From contig CP140040.1 in the NCBI GenBank assembly GCA_039830025.1, forward strand, positions 553,139 through 617,138: a DNA stretch of 64,000 nucleotides, given 5' to 3'. The position numbers were made by a program, and so were the translations under genes. Below the pieces are notes generated by a model. The model worked only from the letters and a program-made list of their open reading frames with translations. It was not told the DNA's origin and ran no database searches. Below, piece by piece: positions 22,201 through 33,196 of this stretch (positions are counted from its first letter, which is position 1; every line of letters begins with the position of its first letter). Origin of the DNA: Buchnera aphidicola (Kaburagia rhusicola ensigallis). GTDB lineage: Bacteria; Pseudomonadota; Gammaproteobacteria; Enterobacterales; Enterobacteriaceae.

Positions 22201-23148
22201 TTACAAATTTTTGAGAATTTGAACTATTTTATAACTTAAAACATCTGAATTATTATGACTCTTTAACTTATGTAAACTTTTCCAATTCTTTAACCATGTT
22301 AATTGATTTTTAGCTAATTTTTGAGTAGCAATTATTGACGTGTATACCATTTCTTCATAACTTATATTTTTTGTAAGATAACTCCACATCTGCCGATATC
22401 CAACACAACGCATAGAAGGTAGCTCAGAATTTAAATCACCACGATGTAACAAACGTTCTACTTCGCTTTGAAATCCCAGCAATAACATTTTTTTAAAACG
22501 AGCATAAATATTGTCCACTAGCCAATTTTTATCTTTTGGAACAATAGAAAATTGAACTACCTTATACGGAAATATATAATTTTTAAGCTGAGTTAATTCA
22601 GTTAAAGTTTTTCCTGATATATAAAATATTTCTAACGCTCTTAACACTCTTTGCAAATCATGAGGATGAATTCTTTTTGAAGATATGGGATCAATTTTTC
22701 TTAATTTATTGTATAAAATTGTTTTATTCTTTTTATTGGTCAAATACAAATATGAACGTAAATCATAATTAGAAGCAGGTAATCTTGGTAATCCCTCCAA
22801 TAACGTTTTAAAATAAAACATTGTACCACCTACCAATAAAGGTATCTTTCCTAAAGAAAGGACATATTTGATTACTTTTAATACGTCTTTTTGAAATGCA
22901 CCTACTGAATATACTTCTGAAGGATCCTTAATATTAATTAAATGATACGGATTACATAATAGTTCTGAATTTGTTGGTTTATCTGTACCAATGTCCATTT
23001 CGCGGTAAATCAATGCTGAATCAACACTAATTAATTCAACTGGAAGTAATCGTTTTAATTTCATCGCAATGGCGCTTTTGCCACATGCAGTAGGACCCAT
23101 TAAAAATATTACTAATGGGAAATCTGAATTTATATACTCAACAATCAT
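22201..23148 (-). CDS. miaA: tRNA dimethylallyltransferase MiaA
   Basis: Adds the dimethylallyl group to A37 of tRNAs reading UNN codons. The 315 residues match E. coli (316). It has the P-loop MGPTACGKSAIAMKL, SVDSALIYREMDIGTDKPT, LVGGTMFYFKTLLEGLP near residue 105, HPHDLQRVLRALEI, and the C-terminal MRCVGYRQMW and ATQKLAKNQLTWLKNW. It is intact. Upstream on the same strand lies a decayed mutL, as in the E. coli mutL-miaA order. Confidence 0.96.
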   Translation of the reverse strand: MIVEYINSDFPLVIFLMGPTACGKSAIAMKLKRLLPVELISVDSALIYREMDIGTDKPTNSELLCNPYHLINIKDPSEVYSVGAFQKDVLKVIKYVLSLGKIPLLVGGTMFYFKTLLEGLPRLPASNYDLRSYLYLTNKKNKTILYNKLRKIDPISSKRIHPHDLQRVLRALEIFYISGKTLTELTQLKNYIFPYKVVQFSIVPKDKNWLVDNIYARFKKMLLLGFQSEVERLLHRGDLNSELPSMRCVGYRQMWSYLTKNISYEEMVYTSIIATQKLAKNQLTWLKNWKSLHKLKSHNNSDVLSYKIVQILKNL

Positions 23149-23186
23149 ATTTTTAATAAACTTAGTATTAAATCAATATCAATTGA

Positions 23187-24864
23187 CTACACAAGTATTG
23201 GAGTAGAATAGTCTAAAAACACCTGACGATATTTACTCAATTCCAATAACAGCACTGCAATTTATACATGATTTCAATATAAATCTTAGCTTCAATATTT
23301 TCAAAAACATTTGTGATTAACTAAAACAATATTATTTCTTGTTTAGTTAAAAACTTACATATAATTAAAATTATGTTATCTAAACTATAATAAAAAACAA
23401 AAAACAAAAAAATTAATCAAATTTATGAAAGAAAAGTAATGTAAACCAATTTAAGATAACAAATTTTTACATATATAAAAAATCTGCTTTAAATCTAAAT
23501 TTATGATAACAAAATGAAGAATATCAAAAAATCTTAATTTAATTCTATTAGTTTTTATTTCTAACTCCAACTTAAATTTATATACTAGTCATTTAGCCAT
23601 AGATAATGATAACAACAAAATTTTTTATTTTTTTCATTAATAAATAATTATAAGTAAATTTTTAAATAGAATAGAATGTTTTACAAAATAACAGTTTTCA
23701 TAAGATAATTTTTTCTATTATTACTCAAAATTAACTAATTCATATTTAATTTCATGTTTTATGCATTAGACTACAAAAATAACATACTATTTGGCTTGAG
23801 CTTTTTAGAAAAGACTTGTGCCAAAACTAATTTTATTTTTTTAAAATTTACTGCAACTTTAACGTTGAAGTAAAATAATGACTAACTTGTTTTTAAAAGA
23901 TACAAAATCACTTAATATATGAATCCATAAGCTATACATGTGAAAAATATTGACTTTCTTTTTTTAAGATGTATATTAACATTTAATTCATTAAGATTAA
24001 TATTAAAATACAAAATATAAAACTTTATATTCATGATTATATTATTCTTATACTACTTGAAAAACACACATTAAATGACGCTATTTTAAACAATATAGTT
24101 TGTTAACATAACAATATTGAATATATTTTGTGAGTATTATTAACATGAATATATCCACTCGCGAACATGTATGTTACCGTATTCGTTACTAAAATGTTAT
24201 CTTATTTAAATCAAATCCAAAAATTATATTAATTCTACTTTGTTTTTCATCTTGATTTGAATACTTATAACAATATAAAATTAATTTACTATTATGTTTT
24301 AAACATACACTCACCGAATGTCTAGATAAAGATAAGTAACAAACCATTTCATCAATTTTTATAAATTCAGAATATTTAGGCATGATCTACTTTCGACCAA
24401 CTAACTCATTGCACCACAAATCTAAAAAAAACTAGCGTCGTTTTTTGAAAACGAGCTATTGAATATAAAAAGTCTCAAAATTTTTCATCAATACCAACAC
24501 TTCATCCTTTTCTTTCTAAATAATAACAAAAAAGATAATGTTAATCGAGATATCGAACTAATACTAGGCAATAACTTCGCCACGAAGTCCTAAAGTAATT
24601 ACATATTTTAAATCTTGTATAAAATAAATTTCATTTGTTCAATACTATAAAAAACTAAATCTTGTTTTCGAATTCCAATACTATTATCTCTAATATGTAC
24701 CAAACCTAATATACCATTGTTAAACATTAATACCAATGCACGCAACACTAAAATTTATAACACTGTTTTTCACTAATTCTTTTACTACAGATGCTGGAAA
24801 ATAAATCGTTTCTCTTGTAAAAAATATAATTTAAAACCATCTTAGGTAATATGCAAATAAACAT
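23187..24864 (-). pseudogene. mutL: mutL pseudogene (DNA mismatch repair), heavily eroded
   Basis: The 1.9-kb gap upstream of miaA is where E. coli has mutL, and its length fits. Reverse-strand fragments align in order. MFICILPKMVLNY (from 24864) corresponds to MPIQVLPPQLANQ. TRETIYFPASVVKELVKNS (PASVVKELV exactly at 24771-24797) corresponds to the ATPase helix. LGLRGEVIA (24567-24593) and, after one extra base, SISSISRLT (24539-24565) correspond to LGFRGEALASISSVSRLT. EFIKIDEM in the 64-codon frame at 24189-24383 corresponds to EFNHIDEI. HVREW near 24150 corresponds to LRGW. Near the 3' end AVLLLELSKY (23229-23258) resembles AITLLADVERL. Stops and frameshifts separate these pieces, so no MutL can be made. 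The alignments are by eye. Confidence 0.85.
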
Positions 24865-25028
24865 ATGCTCAAGTCTATACGCAATAAGCAAAACAGCATT
24901 AGTTCTAAAACATTCACTAAATGTAACATGTATTTTATTAAAGTTAATATGTAGATGAGTACAAATACATATTTAAGCTAATAGAACTATAATACAATGA
25001 AGTTAATATACTTAAAATAAACTCAACA

Positions 25029-26207
25029 TTAAATAAAATTTCTATTGTTACATAACTGATTTTTAAAAAAGAAAAAATTTTTATTAATTGAATCTACTAC
25101 AGGTAACCTTAAATCTAATCCACTAATCTCAGATAAAATATAATTAACTCCTTTAGTTTCAATTAGATTACTCAATTGTATTGCTTCACTATCATAAAAA
25201 TTTTTATAACATAATGCAGCAGCTACGCCTTTTGTTAAGTTAATGTTAGAACATTGATACTCTAAAGTTCCTAAAATAGGTTTTATCAAACGATCATTTT
25301 TACGTAATTTTCTCAAAGGATTACGACCTATTCGTATTAAATCATCAATTAAATAATCATTTCTAAACCTAGATAAAATTGAATGAATATATTTATTGTG
25401 TACAATTTTATCCCAATTATATCGCAATTCTAATACATTTCCGCTTTCACTCATAGCACCATACACAACATCATATATTCTCTTATCTAAAATAGCACTA
25501 TAAACGTTACTATACCCATATAATAAACCTAAATATGCGGTAATTGCATGCCCAGTATTTAAAGTAAATAATTTTCTTTCAACGCACGCATCTAAATCAT
25601 TACTTAATTGCATATCAACAATTTTAGGAATATTACCTCGAAATTGATTTATATCGCATATTAATTCTTTAAACGGTTCTACTCTTACAAATAATATATC
25701 ATCCTTTCTTTTATCATTACATGATATAATTCTATCCACTACTGCATCTACAAATCCAATGTTATTCTCTAAATATTGATGATATTTTTTAGATAATAAA
25801 CCTAGAACACATTTTTTTAATTCCGAACTGCAACGAAAAGAATTTTCGCACGCAATAATATTAACACAATTGTTTTTTTTTATTTCTATTTTATGTATAA
25901 TTCCTTTCGAAATTACGTTCGCTAACGTATTAACATTATTTACTCCTACTGCTGTAGTAATTATATCCGATTCTGCTATGATAGATGAAATATTAGGATC
26001 ATGAATATGTATAGCCTGTACTCCTTGAATTGAATCTAAAAAAAGATTTTTACTCAATATTTCAATATCATATTTGCGACGCGCATTAATAGAATTAACA
26101 ATATCCTCATTAATATCAGAAAAAGTTAAATGAAATCCCGAATGTACCAATATCTGTCCAATAAATCCTCTACCTATATTCCCAGCGCCAAAATGTAATG
26201 CTTTCAT
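25029..26207 (-). CDS. mtlD: Mannitol-1-phosphate 5-dehydrogenase
   Basis: NAD-dependent oxidation of mannitol-1-phosphate to fructose-6-phosphate. The second of two adjacent ATGs is used, since it gives MKALHFGAGNIGRGFIG as in E. coli and a better spacing from AGGA. It has 392 residues (E. coli 382). It shows the Rossmann glycine motif at residues 8-13, the catalytic region NTGHAITAYLGLLYGY near residue 215 (with Lys in ERKLFTLNTGHA), and IRIGRNPLRKL. It lies about 100 bases downstream of mtlA, so the two form a mannitol operon. mtlR is absent. Confidence 0.95.
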   Translation of the reverse strand: MKALHFGAGNIGRGFIGQILVHSGFHLTFSDINEDIVNSINARRKYDIEILSKNLFLDSIQGVQAIHIHDPNISSIIAESDIITTAVGVNNVNTLANVISKGIIHKIEIKKNNCVNIIACENSFRCSSELKKCVLGLLSKKYHQYLENNIGFVDAVVDRIISCNDKRKDDILFVRVEPFKELICDINQFRGNIPKIVDMQLSNDLDACVERKLFTLNTGHAITAYLGLLYGYSNVYSAILDKRIYDVVYGAMSESGNVLELRYNWDKIVHNKYIHSILSRFRNDYLIDDLIRIGRNPLRKLRKNDRLIKPILGTLEYQCSNINLTKGVAAALCYKNFYDSEAIQLSNLIETKGVNYILSEISGLDLRLPVVDSINKNFFFFKNQLCNNRNFI

Positions 26208-26306
26208 CATAATTCCTAGTTATAATAATTAATAAATCTATTCCTATCACTAATTTTAAAACAACATTTATTTTGAATATTTATATTAAATTTTAAATAA
26301 TTATTA

Positions 26307-28226
26307 TTAAGTATTTCGAGAAAATAATCTTAATACATCACTAACGCAACTAGTATTAGACAAATGTTTAATTACTTTACTATCATCTAAAATACTCGTA
26401 ATATTACTTACTACTGTAACATGTTCGTTATTACGAGCTGCAATACCAATTACTAAAAAAGCAATATCATCTGGGTAATCTCCAAAACGTACACCTTTTG
26501 GAAATTGACAAAAAATAGCTCCAGTTTTCAATATAGAATCTTTTGCTGCTATAGTTCCATGAGGTAAAGCTATTGATTCTCCTAACCAAGTAGACATGAT
26601 TTCTTCTCTTTCTAACATTGCTGTAATATATTCTTCTTTTACATATCCCTGATTTACTAATTGCATACCTATGAATTTAATAGCTTCCTCTTTATTTCTA
26701 GCAGTTTGATTGAGAAATATATTCTGTTCAGTAAAATAAAATAAACTATTATTTGGCCCTACTTCTGTTTTTTCTTTTAATGTAGTATTTTCTACTAAAT
26801 CAGTAGAATCGCAAATGTTTCTTGTAATTAAATAACTTCCTAATGCTTCATAAAAATCATTATCTAAAAAATTATTTAAAGATAAGTGCTGAGATTTAGG
26901 GTGTTGTATCTTTGCTCGTGCAGTGAGATTCTTATGTGTAATCACTAAATCAATGTCATTAGGAATTGAATCAATAGCAAAATTAGCCACAACAACATTA
27001 ATATTTAAGTTATTTAATTTCTTTCTTAATATTCCTGCTCCTATTGCGCTAGATCCCATACCTGCATCGCAAGCAACAACTATATTTTTTACTTGTTTAG
27101 AAAAATTGAGATTACTACTACTAATTTCTCTCATACTATGATTCAATCCAGTATTTTCTTTAGTATGTTCTTTAAGAGGATTTATAATGTTTATATGAGT
27201 TTTTTTATTAAAAATTTTTAATGTTATGAAAGAAATTAAAAAAGATACCAAGAAAGATACAGTAACTGCAGAAACATTAACAAAATATGAACCCCTTGGA
27301 GTCATAGCTAAAATTGATATAATAGAACCAGGAGAAGCTGTAGACATTAATCCACCTTTAAATAACATTAATATAAATATATTAGCCATTCCACCTAAAA
27401 TTAATGCTATAATTAGTTTAGGATTTAATAAAATATAAGGAAAATATACTTCATGTATTCCTCCAAATAACTGAATAATTACGGCATTTCTCAAAGAGAG
27501 TTTAACGTCTTTATTTCTATATCCTATAAAAAATAAAGCCATAAGTGCACCAATTCCTGGACCTGGATTGGATTCAATCAAAAAGAAAATAGATCTATTA
27601 AATATATCTACTTCTTGCATACCTAAAGAAGAAAAAATACCATGATTAACAGCATTGTTTAAAAACAATATTTTTGCAGGTTCAATAAAAATTGAAATTA
27701 AAGGCAAACAATTGTTTTTAATCATTAAATTAACACCATATTCTAAAATATGAGAAAATTCTTCAATTGCTGGACCTATAACAAAAAAAGATACTATTGA
27801 CAATAGTATTCCAATTATCCCAGCTGAAAAGTTATTTATTAACATTTCAAAACTACTAGAAACTTTACTTTTAACCATTTTATCAAACCAAAAAACAGCC
27901 CAGCCTCCTAATGGTCCAATTATCATTGCTCCTAGCAACATTGGCACAGTAGTATTAACTATAGCCCCCATTACAGCTATGCTTCCAACAATTGCCCCTC
28001 TTTTTCCGCACATTAACCGACCACCAGTACTAGCAATTAAGATCGGAAAAAGATAAATTATCATCGGATTTATTATTTTTTTTAAATTTTCATTTGGTAT
28101 CCACCCAGAATGAAGAAATAATCCACTAATCAATCCCCATGCAATAAAAGCACTAATATTTGGCATAATCATTTTACTTAAAAAACGACCAATATTTTGA
28201 ATTTTAACTTTTATTAACATTGACAT
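26307..28226 (-). CDS. mtlA: PTS mannitol-specific enzyme IICBA
   Basis: Takes up and phosphorylates mannitol. The 639 residues match E. coli (637), with all three domains fused. The EIIC membrane domain covers about 1-335, with GGWAVFWFDKMV, EPAKILFLNNAVNHGIFS and the signature GGIHEVYFPYILLNP. EIIB follows, with the phosphocysteine in VVACDAGMGSSAIGAG near residue 385. EIIA has the phosphohistidine in WLGESIALPHGT near residue 555. All active residues are present. It needs EI and HPr from elsewhere. Mannitol is a plausible host-derived sugar alcohol in gall aphids (inference). Confidence 0.97.
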   Translation of the reverse strand: MSMLIKVKIQNIGRFLSKMIMPNISAFIAWGLISGLFLHSGWIPNENLKKIINPMIIYLFPILIASTGGRLMCGKRGAIVGSIAVMGAIVNTTVPMLLGAMIIGPLGGWAVFWFDKMVKSKVSSSFEMLINNFSAGIIGILLSIVSFFVIGPAIEEFSHILEYGVNLMIKNNCLPLISIFIEPAKILFLNNAVNHGIFSSLGMQEVDIFNRSIFFLIESNPGPGIGALMALFFIGYRNKDVKLSLRNAVIIQLFGGIHEVYFPYILLNPKLIIALILGGMANIFILMLFKGGLMSTASPGSIISILAMTPRGSYFVNVSAVTVSFLVSFLISFITLKIFNKKTHINIINPLKEHTKENTGLNHSMREISSSNLNFSKQVKNIVVACDAGMGSSAIGAGILRKKLNNLNINVVVANFAIDSIPNDIDLVITHKNLTARAKIQHPKSQHLSLNNFLDNDFYEALGSYLITRNICDSTDLVENTTLKEKTEVGPNNSLFYFTEQNIFLNQTARNKEEAIKFIGMQLVNQGYVKEEYITAMLEREEIMSTWLGESIALPHGTIAAKDSILKTGAIFCQFPKGVRFGDYPDDIAFLVIGIAARNNEHVTVVSNITSILDDSKVIKHLSNTSCVSDVLRLFSRNT

Positions 28227-28679
28227 GTTTGTTCCTCAATCCTATTGATTAACTTTATAAAAATAATTGTTGTTTTACAATATAGATATAAACTAAAAAA
28301 TACTAATAATAATATCCCTAAATCTGCGATCTTTAAAACATCATCTTTTAACATTAAATAATCAACTGTCAAATATATAAAAAAATACACATATAATTTA
28401 TGGTAATCAAATACCACAAACATTTTTTATAATAAAAGTTTTTAATTAAATTAAATATCAAAATATAAATTATTGTAATATCTTTGCAAACTTAATACTA
28501 AATTATTTCCAACATATTATACCTAAACAACTCGCTTTAAAAAACATACAAAGTAAGACTACCGAAAATATACATAAAACAAATATTTCTTTGATGCATC
28601 TAAAAAGATTTATTATTCCTAAACAATAACATTATGGAAAAATCAAAGCTACATGCAATAAAAGTTTATGTATTACATA
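28227..28679. other. Spacer pgi-mtlA with mtlA promoter region
   Basis: 453 AT-rich bases between two reverse-strand genes. A hydrophobic 69-codon frame overlapping the mtlA start is not convincing as a gene. No cAMP-CRP or other operator could be recognised, and no RNA structure stands out. Confidence 0.5.
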
Positions 28680-30329
28680 TTAACGAAGAGATTTATAAAA
28701 ATTAATTAATCCATTAGTAGAAGAATCGTACGTCGTTTCTTTAACATCATTTATTAAACTAAAAGAAATAGATTTTGCAAGTTTTTTACCTAACTCAACT
28801 CCCCACTGATCAAAAGTAAAAATATTAAATATTACACCTTGAGTAAAAACTTTATGTTCATACAATGCAATTAATGAACCTAAATTATAAGGATCAATCT
28901 TATATAATAAAATAGAATTACTAGGCCTATTACCTTCAAACGTTTTGTATGGAGATATATTCCATAATTTTTGTGATCGTGTTCTAACATTATTGAACTC
29001 ATTTTTTTCAATTTTGTGAGATTGTCCAAAAGCTAAAGCTTGAGTTTGCGAAAAAAAATGAGAAAGTAATTGAACATGATGATCAACTAAAGAATTATTA
29101 TTAGGACATACAGATGCAATAAAATCACAAGGAATTAATTTAGTACCTTGATGTAACAATTGATAAAACGCGTGTTGTCCATTAGTACCTTGCTCTCCCC
29201 AAACAATAGGTCCTGTTTGCCAACCAACACGATTACCGTTTCTATCAATATTTTTTCCATTTGATTCCATATTAGTTTGCTGTAAAAAAGTAGGAAAACG
29301 GCGCATATTTTGATCATAAGGTAAAATTGCTTCTGTTTCTGATAAAAAAAAATTATTATACCAAATACCAATTAATGCTAATAAAACAGGTATATTTTGA
29401 CTCAAATTTGTATTTAAATAATGCTGATCCATAGAATAAGCACCATTTAAAAGAAGTAAAAAGTTGTCAAATCCGATAGCAAGAGATACAGATAATCCTA
29501 CAGAAGACCATAGTGAATAGCGACCACCTACCCAATCCCAAAATATAAATGTATTATCTAGTTTAATTCCAAAATTAATAACATTCGTTACACTAGCAGA
29601 TATCGCAATAAAATGTTGATCAAAAAATGTATTTGTATGAAAATACTCAGTCATCCATAATTTAGCAGTATTAGCATTCATAATAGTTTCTTGCGTGGTA
29701 AATGTTTTAGAAACAATCAAAAATAAAGTCGTTTCTGGATGAACTTTTTTCAAAATACTAGAAATGTGCGCGCCATCCATATTGGAAACAAAATGTATTT
29801 TTAGATGATTTTTATAAGCACTCAATGCTGTTACTACCATAGATGGACCTAAATCTGATCCTCCAATGCCAATATTTACTACATCAGTTATTGATTTTCC
29901 TGTATATCCTTTCCACTCTCCACCAATAACTGCTTTTGAAAATAGTTTCATTTTTTTAAGCATTTTGCGAATATCGATCATGACATCTTTATCATTATAC
30001 ATAATAGGATTTTGACTACTGTTTCTTAATGCTGTATGTAGCGCAGCACGATTTTCAGTTCGATTAATTTTTTCTCCGTTAAACATAAGTTGAATTGCAT
30101 TAACTAAATCCACTTCTTTTGCTAACATTAATAATTTAACTATTGTATCGCTAGTAATTCTATTCTTAGAAAAATCAACTAACATCTGATCATTAAAATT
30201 TATTGAAAATTTATGAAATCTCTCTTTATCTTGATAAAACAAATCTTTCATATGCACATTCTTTATATCATGAAAATGTTTTTTTAAATTTTTCCATGCA
30301 TGAGTATCAACAGGATTAATATTTTTCAT
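28680..30329 (-). CDS. pgi: Glucose-6-phosphate isomerase
   Basis: Interconverts glucose-6- and fructose-6-phosphate. The start at [15 protein letters not shown] gives 549 residues, exactly E. coli; an ATG four codons upstream is discarded because the GAGAGA ribosome site lies between the two. Landmarks are [67 protein letters not shown], the catalytic Glu in [23 protein letters not shown] and the final Lys in HEVFTQG-type sequence (here HKVFTQG). It is intact and monocistronic, and divergent from orn. Confidence 0.97.
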   Translation of the reverse strand: MKNINPVDTHAWKNLKKHFHDIKNVHMKDLFYQDKERFHKFSINFNDQMLVDFSKNRITSDTIVKLLMLAKEVDLVNAIQLMFNGEKINRTENRAALHTALRNSSQNPIMYNDKDVMIDIRKMLKKMKLFSKAVIGGEWKGYTGKSITDVVNIGIGGSDLGPSMVVTALSAYKNHLKIHFVSNMDGAHISSILKKVHPETTLFLIVSKTFTTQETIMNANTAKLWMTEYFHTNTFFDQHFIAISASVTNVINFGIKLDNTFIFWDWVGGRYSLWSSVGLSVSLAIGFDNFLLLLNGAYSMDQHYLNTNLSQNIPVLLALIGIWYNNFFLSETEAILPYDQNMRRFPTFLQQTNMESNGKNIDRNGNRVGWQTGPIVWGEQGTNGQHAFYQLLHQGTKLIPCDFIASVCPNNNSLVDHHVQLLSHFFSQTQALAFGQSHKIEKNEFNNVRTRSQKLWNISPYKTFEGNRPSNSILLYKIDPYNLGSLIALYEHKVFTQGVIFNIFTFDQWGVELGKKLAKSISFSLINDVKETTYDSSTNGLINFYKSLR

Positions 30330-30834
30330 AAAATCTCTCACTAATTTAACATTTTTAAAACATCGTTATTCTAGAACTTTTATATTAAAATGTTTTTAAT
30401 ACATTTCATATATAAAATTGTTGATTAAATTAACATTATTTTTTAAATATATTTTGTATCATATTTATAACTTATAAAAGATTGACAATATTGTTTCTAC
30501 AACATATCGTAATTTATTTTTTTAAAACAAGTGGACAGTTACACTTATTAGAACACATATTTTTTCTACTTTTTTAAAAATAACCTTAACAAAATAGAAA
30601 AATTCTAACATAATCTCATTTTTAATAATTATACTTATTCTAATGGAAACACACATGCATAAAAATTTTATAATAATTTTGAAACATTAATAAATATATA
30701 GTGGTCTATAATATGATACATAACAATGTTACATTATTTAAAATTCCTAAAATTATATGTTATATTAAAATTTTCACAATAGCATAACAACTATAAGACG
30801 AATATGATTAATTATTGCTTATCGCAACAGAAAA
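30330..30834. promoter_or_regulatory. Divergent pgi/orn spacer with a weak sigma-70-like site
   Basis: 505 AT-rich bases between divergent pgi and orn. On the forward strand a perfect TTGACA (30482-30487) is followed after 17 bases by TATCGT (30505-30510). This is a plausible but imperfect promoter about 320 bases before orn. No other feature is visible. Confidence 0.35.
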
Positions 30835-31386
30835 ATGAATATTACTCAACATAATTTAATATGGATTGATTTAGAAATGACAGGTCTAAATCCTGAAAAA
30901 CATAAAATTATTGAAATTGCTACATTAATAACCAATATTAACTTAGAAATATTATCTACTGGACCAGTTATAGCTATTTACCAAAAACATACCCAATTAA
31001 TGCAAATGAATCCATGGAATCATAATACTCATCACAAAAGCGGACTTATAAAAAGAATAAAAAATAGTTTTTACAACGACAAATTAGCTGAACTTAAAAC
31101 TATCTCTTTTCTCAAAAAATGGGTTCCTAAAAATGCATCTCCAATGTGTGGAAACACAGTGAGTAAAGATAGACAGTTTTTATTTAAATATATGCCTACT
31201 TTAGAAAAATATTTTCACTATAGGCAAATAGACGTTAGTACAATAAAAGAACTAGCTATAAGATGGAATCCTGAAATGTACAAAAAATTTAAAAAAAACC
31301 ATGATCATAAAGCATTAAATGACCTATATGAATCAGTATATGAATTAAAACACTATAAAAAATATTTCTTAAAAAATGAATTATAA
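30835..31386 (+). CDS. orn: Oligoribonuclease
   Basis: DEDDh exoribonuclease that degrades 2-5-nucleotide RNAs to mononucleotides. The 183 residues match E. coli (181). The catalytic residues are visible in LIWIDLEMTGL (Asp/Glu), the NTVSKDRQFLFKYMP segment (Asp near 113) and the final NHDHKALNDLYES (His and Asp near 158-163). Orn followed by tRNA-Gly and amiB keeps an E. coli gene order. Confidence 0.96.
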   Translation: MNITQHNLIWIDLEMTGLNPEKHKIIEIATLITNINLEILSTGPVIAIYQKHTQLMQMNPWNHNTHHKSGLIKRIKNSFYNDKLAELKTISFLKKWVPKNASPMCGNTVSKDRQFLFKYMPTLEKYFHYRQIDVSTIKELAIRWNPEMYKKFKKNHDHKALNDLYESVYELKHYKKYFLKNEL

Positions 31387-31493
31387 TTATACATACAAAA
31401 GATTTATATAAAATCGCATTTTTAAAACCATTCATAAATTTTATTAATTAATACTTGAATTTTTTTTATTTTTATAATAAAGTTTATTCTAAT

Positions 31494-31566
<73 letters not shown>

Positions 31567-31594
31567 ATTTTAATGTTAAATTTAGGAAAAATTT

Positions 31595-32627
31595 ATGCTG
31601 CATTATGTATTTTATGTGATATTTTTTTTATTTAATGTAATTTCTTTAAATTCTGTATGCGCATCATCTAAATCATTGTCTAATTGCAAAAAACATAATA
31701 ACAATATATATGCATTTAGTATAAAAAATAACGCAATATCATTGCATCACTATCGTTCTTGTTATATTTTTAAAAAATTTTTTTTATAAAATTTGTCCTA
31801 AAACTAAAAATTTTCAATTTAAACATTTAATCTCAGCTAATTCAGATATAAATAATAAAAATTATAAAAGAAAAGCATTTCATAAAAAAAGTTGTATCCA
31901 AAAATATCAAAATATAAAAAAAATTATAATTGCTATTGATGCTGGACATGGAGGGCAAGATCCTGGAGCAATTGGAATCAATAACACTCAAGAAAAAAAT
32001 ATCAATCTTGAAATTTCCGAAAAATTAAAATACAAATTAAACAAATCAAAATTATTCAAAGTAGTTATGATAAGAAATGGAAATTATTACTTATCTATTG
32101 AAAAACGTATTAACATCGCTAAAAAGAAAAACGTTAATTTATTAATTTCTATTCATACTAATTCATCAAATAATCCAAGAATATCTGGATTATCTATGTG
32201 GATTTTATCAAAAAAAAGAATTAACTCTGAAATAAATTACTTGTCAAAAAAAAACACGAAAAAAATACAACTATTTAAAAGAAGCAAAAAACATTTTTCA
32301 AAAAAAAATACAAGTCCATACTTAAAATCAATTATGTTAGACTTACAATTCAATCATATTCAAAAATCAGGTTACTTATTAGCAAAAAAAATTATAAAAG
32401 AACTTAAAAGTACTAATTGTATATACGAACCTCATCCTAAACGTGCTAGTTTTGGAATATTAAAATCCCCTAACTTTCCATCTATACTCATAGAAACAGG
32501 ATTTATAAGCAATAAATTAGAAGAAAAAAAATTAAATAATGAAATTTATCAAAAAAAAATTGTTGATTCTATATATCTCGGACTAACGAAATACTTTTTC
32601 AAAATATTATGCAAAACAAAAAAATAA
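31595..32627 (+). CDS. amiB: N-acetylmuramoyl-L-alanine amidase AmiB, interrupted by one frameshift in a T8 run
   Basis: Zn-dependent periplasmic amidase that splits daughter cell walls. The first frame (31595-31789) encodes a signal peptide (MLHYVFYVIFFLFNVISLN, then a CA|SS-type cleavage site) and ends at TAA. The catalytic domain continues in the next frame, open from 31725. It has KIIIAIDAGHGGQDPGAIG (Zn His), EKNINLEISEKL (Zn Glu), LLISIHTNSS (Zn His) and SILIETGFISN (catalytic Glu), all intact. The frames overlap in 31725-31786, which contains A6 followed by T8 (31778-31785). Removing one base gives about 343 residues (E. coli 445; the AMIN domain is mostly missing). No in-frame start precedes the catalytic motifs. 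Intact motifs suggest rescue by slippage, but a recent pseudogene or sequence error is possible. Confidence 0.82.
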
Positions 32628-32684
32628 AACATCATCTTTAAAAAACAAGTTCATATTTTATTTTAAAAAAATTGGTCTTACTAT

Positions 32685-32891
32685 TTAACTATTCATTTTA
32701 AATTTTTTATTAAACTTTTCAATACGACCACCAGTATCTGCTACTCTTTGTTTACCAGTATAAAAAGGATGACATTGAGAACATATATCAATATTTATAT
32801 TTTTACACAACGTAGAAAAAATTTTAATAGAATTACCACACGAACACACAACTGATATTTCAGAATAATTAGGATGAATATTTTTTTTCAT
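32685..32891 (-). CDS. rpmE: 50S ribosomal protein L31 (zinc-binding type)
   Basis: 68-residue L31 (E. coli 70). The start at [19 protein letters not shown] matches the family and has a GGACGG ribosome site; the ATG four codons upstream has none. The four zinc cysteines are kept as CSCG and [13 protein letters not shown], so this is the Zn form. It is convergent with amiB. The E. coli neighbours priA and cytR are gone, and ftsN follows next on the other strand. Confidence 0.95.
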   Translation of the reverse strand: MKKNIHPNYSEISVVCSCGNSIKIFSTLCKNINIDICSQCHPFYTGKQRVADTGGRIEKFNKKFKMNS

Positions 32892-33196
32892 AAAACCGTC
32901 CATTTTTATATTTTAAATAAAAATTTTAATACCGCAATATACTTTTAAAAAACGAACTTTAATGGAACACAATAATATCAACAATCATGAACAAAAAAAG
33001 TTATTTTTTTTAAATAAGTATGCTGCTATTATATATTTAAAACTACTGAAATTAATATACTTATTTTTAAATTTTATAATATACATTTATCTAATAAATT
33101 TTTAAAAATAAATATTACCTAAAAAATAATTTGTTTTATATTTATTTTTAATTAAAAATAATACATTTATTCCAAACAATATAACATTTTTAAAAA

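Noticed and set aside
24189..24383. 64-codon reverse-strand frame as a separate small gene
   Set aside because: Its translation aligns with an internal MutL segment (EFIKIDEM region) and is one piece of the mutL pseudogene.
28214..28423. 69-codon hydrophobic frame overlapping the mtlA start
   Set aside because: There is no family match and no ribosome site, it overlaps mtlA, and its hydrophobicity is typical of random AT-rich frames.
31595..31789. 64-residue secreted small protein
   Set aside because: It is the signal-peptide part of amiB, cut off by the frameshift; the amidase domain continues in the next frame.
32067..32627. AmiB starting at the internal Met
   Set aside because: This start would remove the first zinc ligand region (DAGHGGQDPG), so it cannot be the real start.
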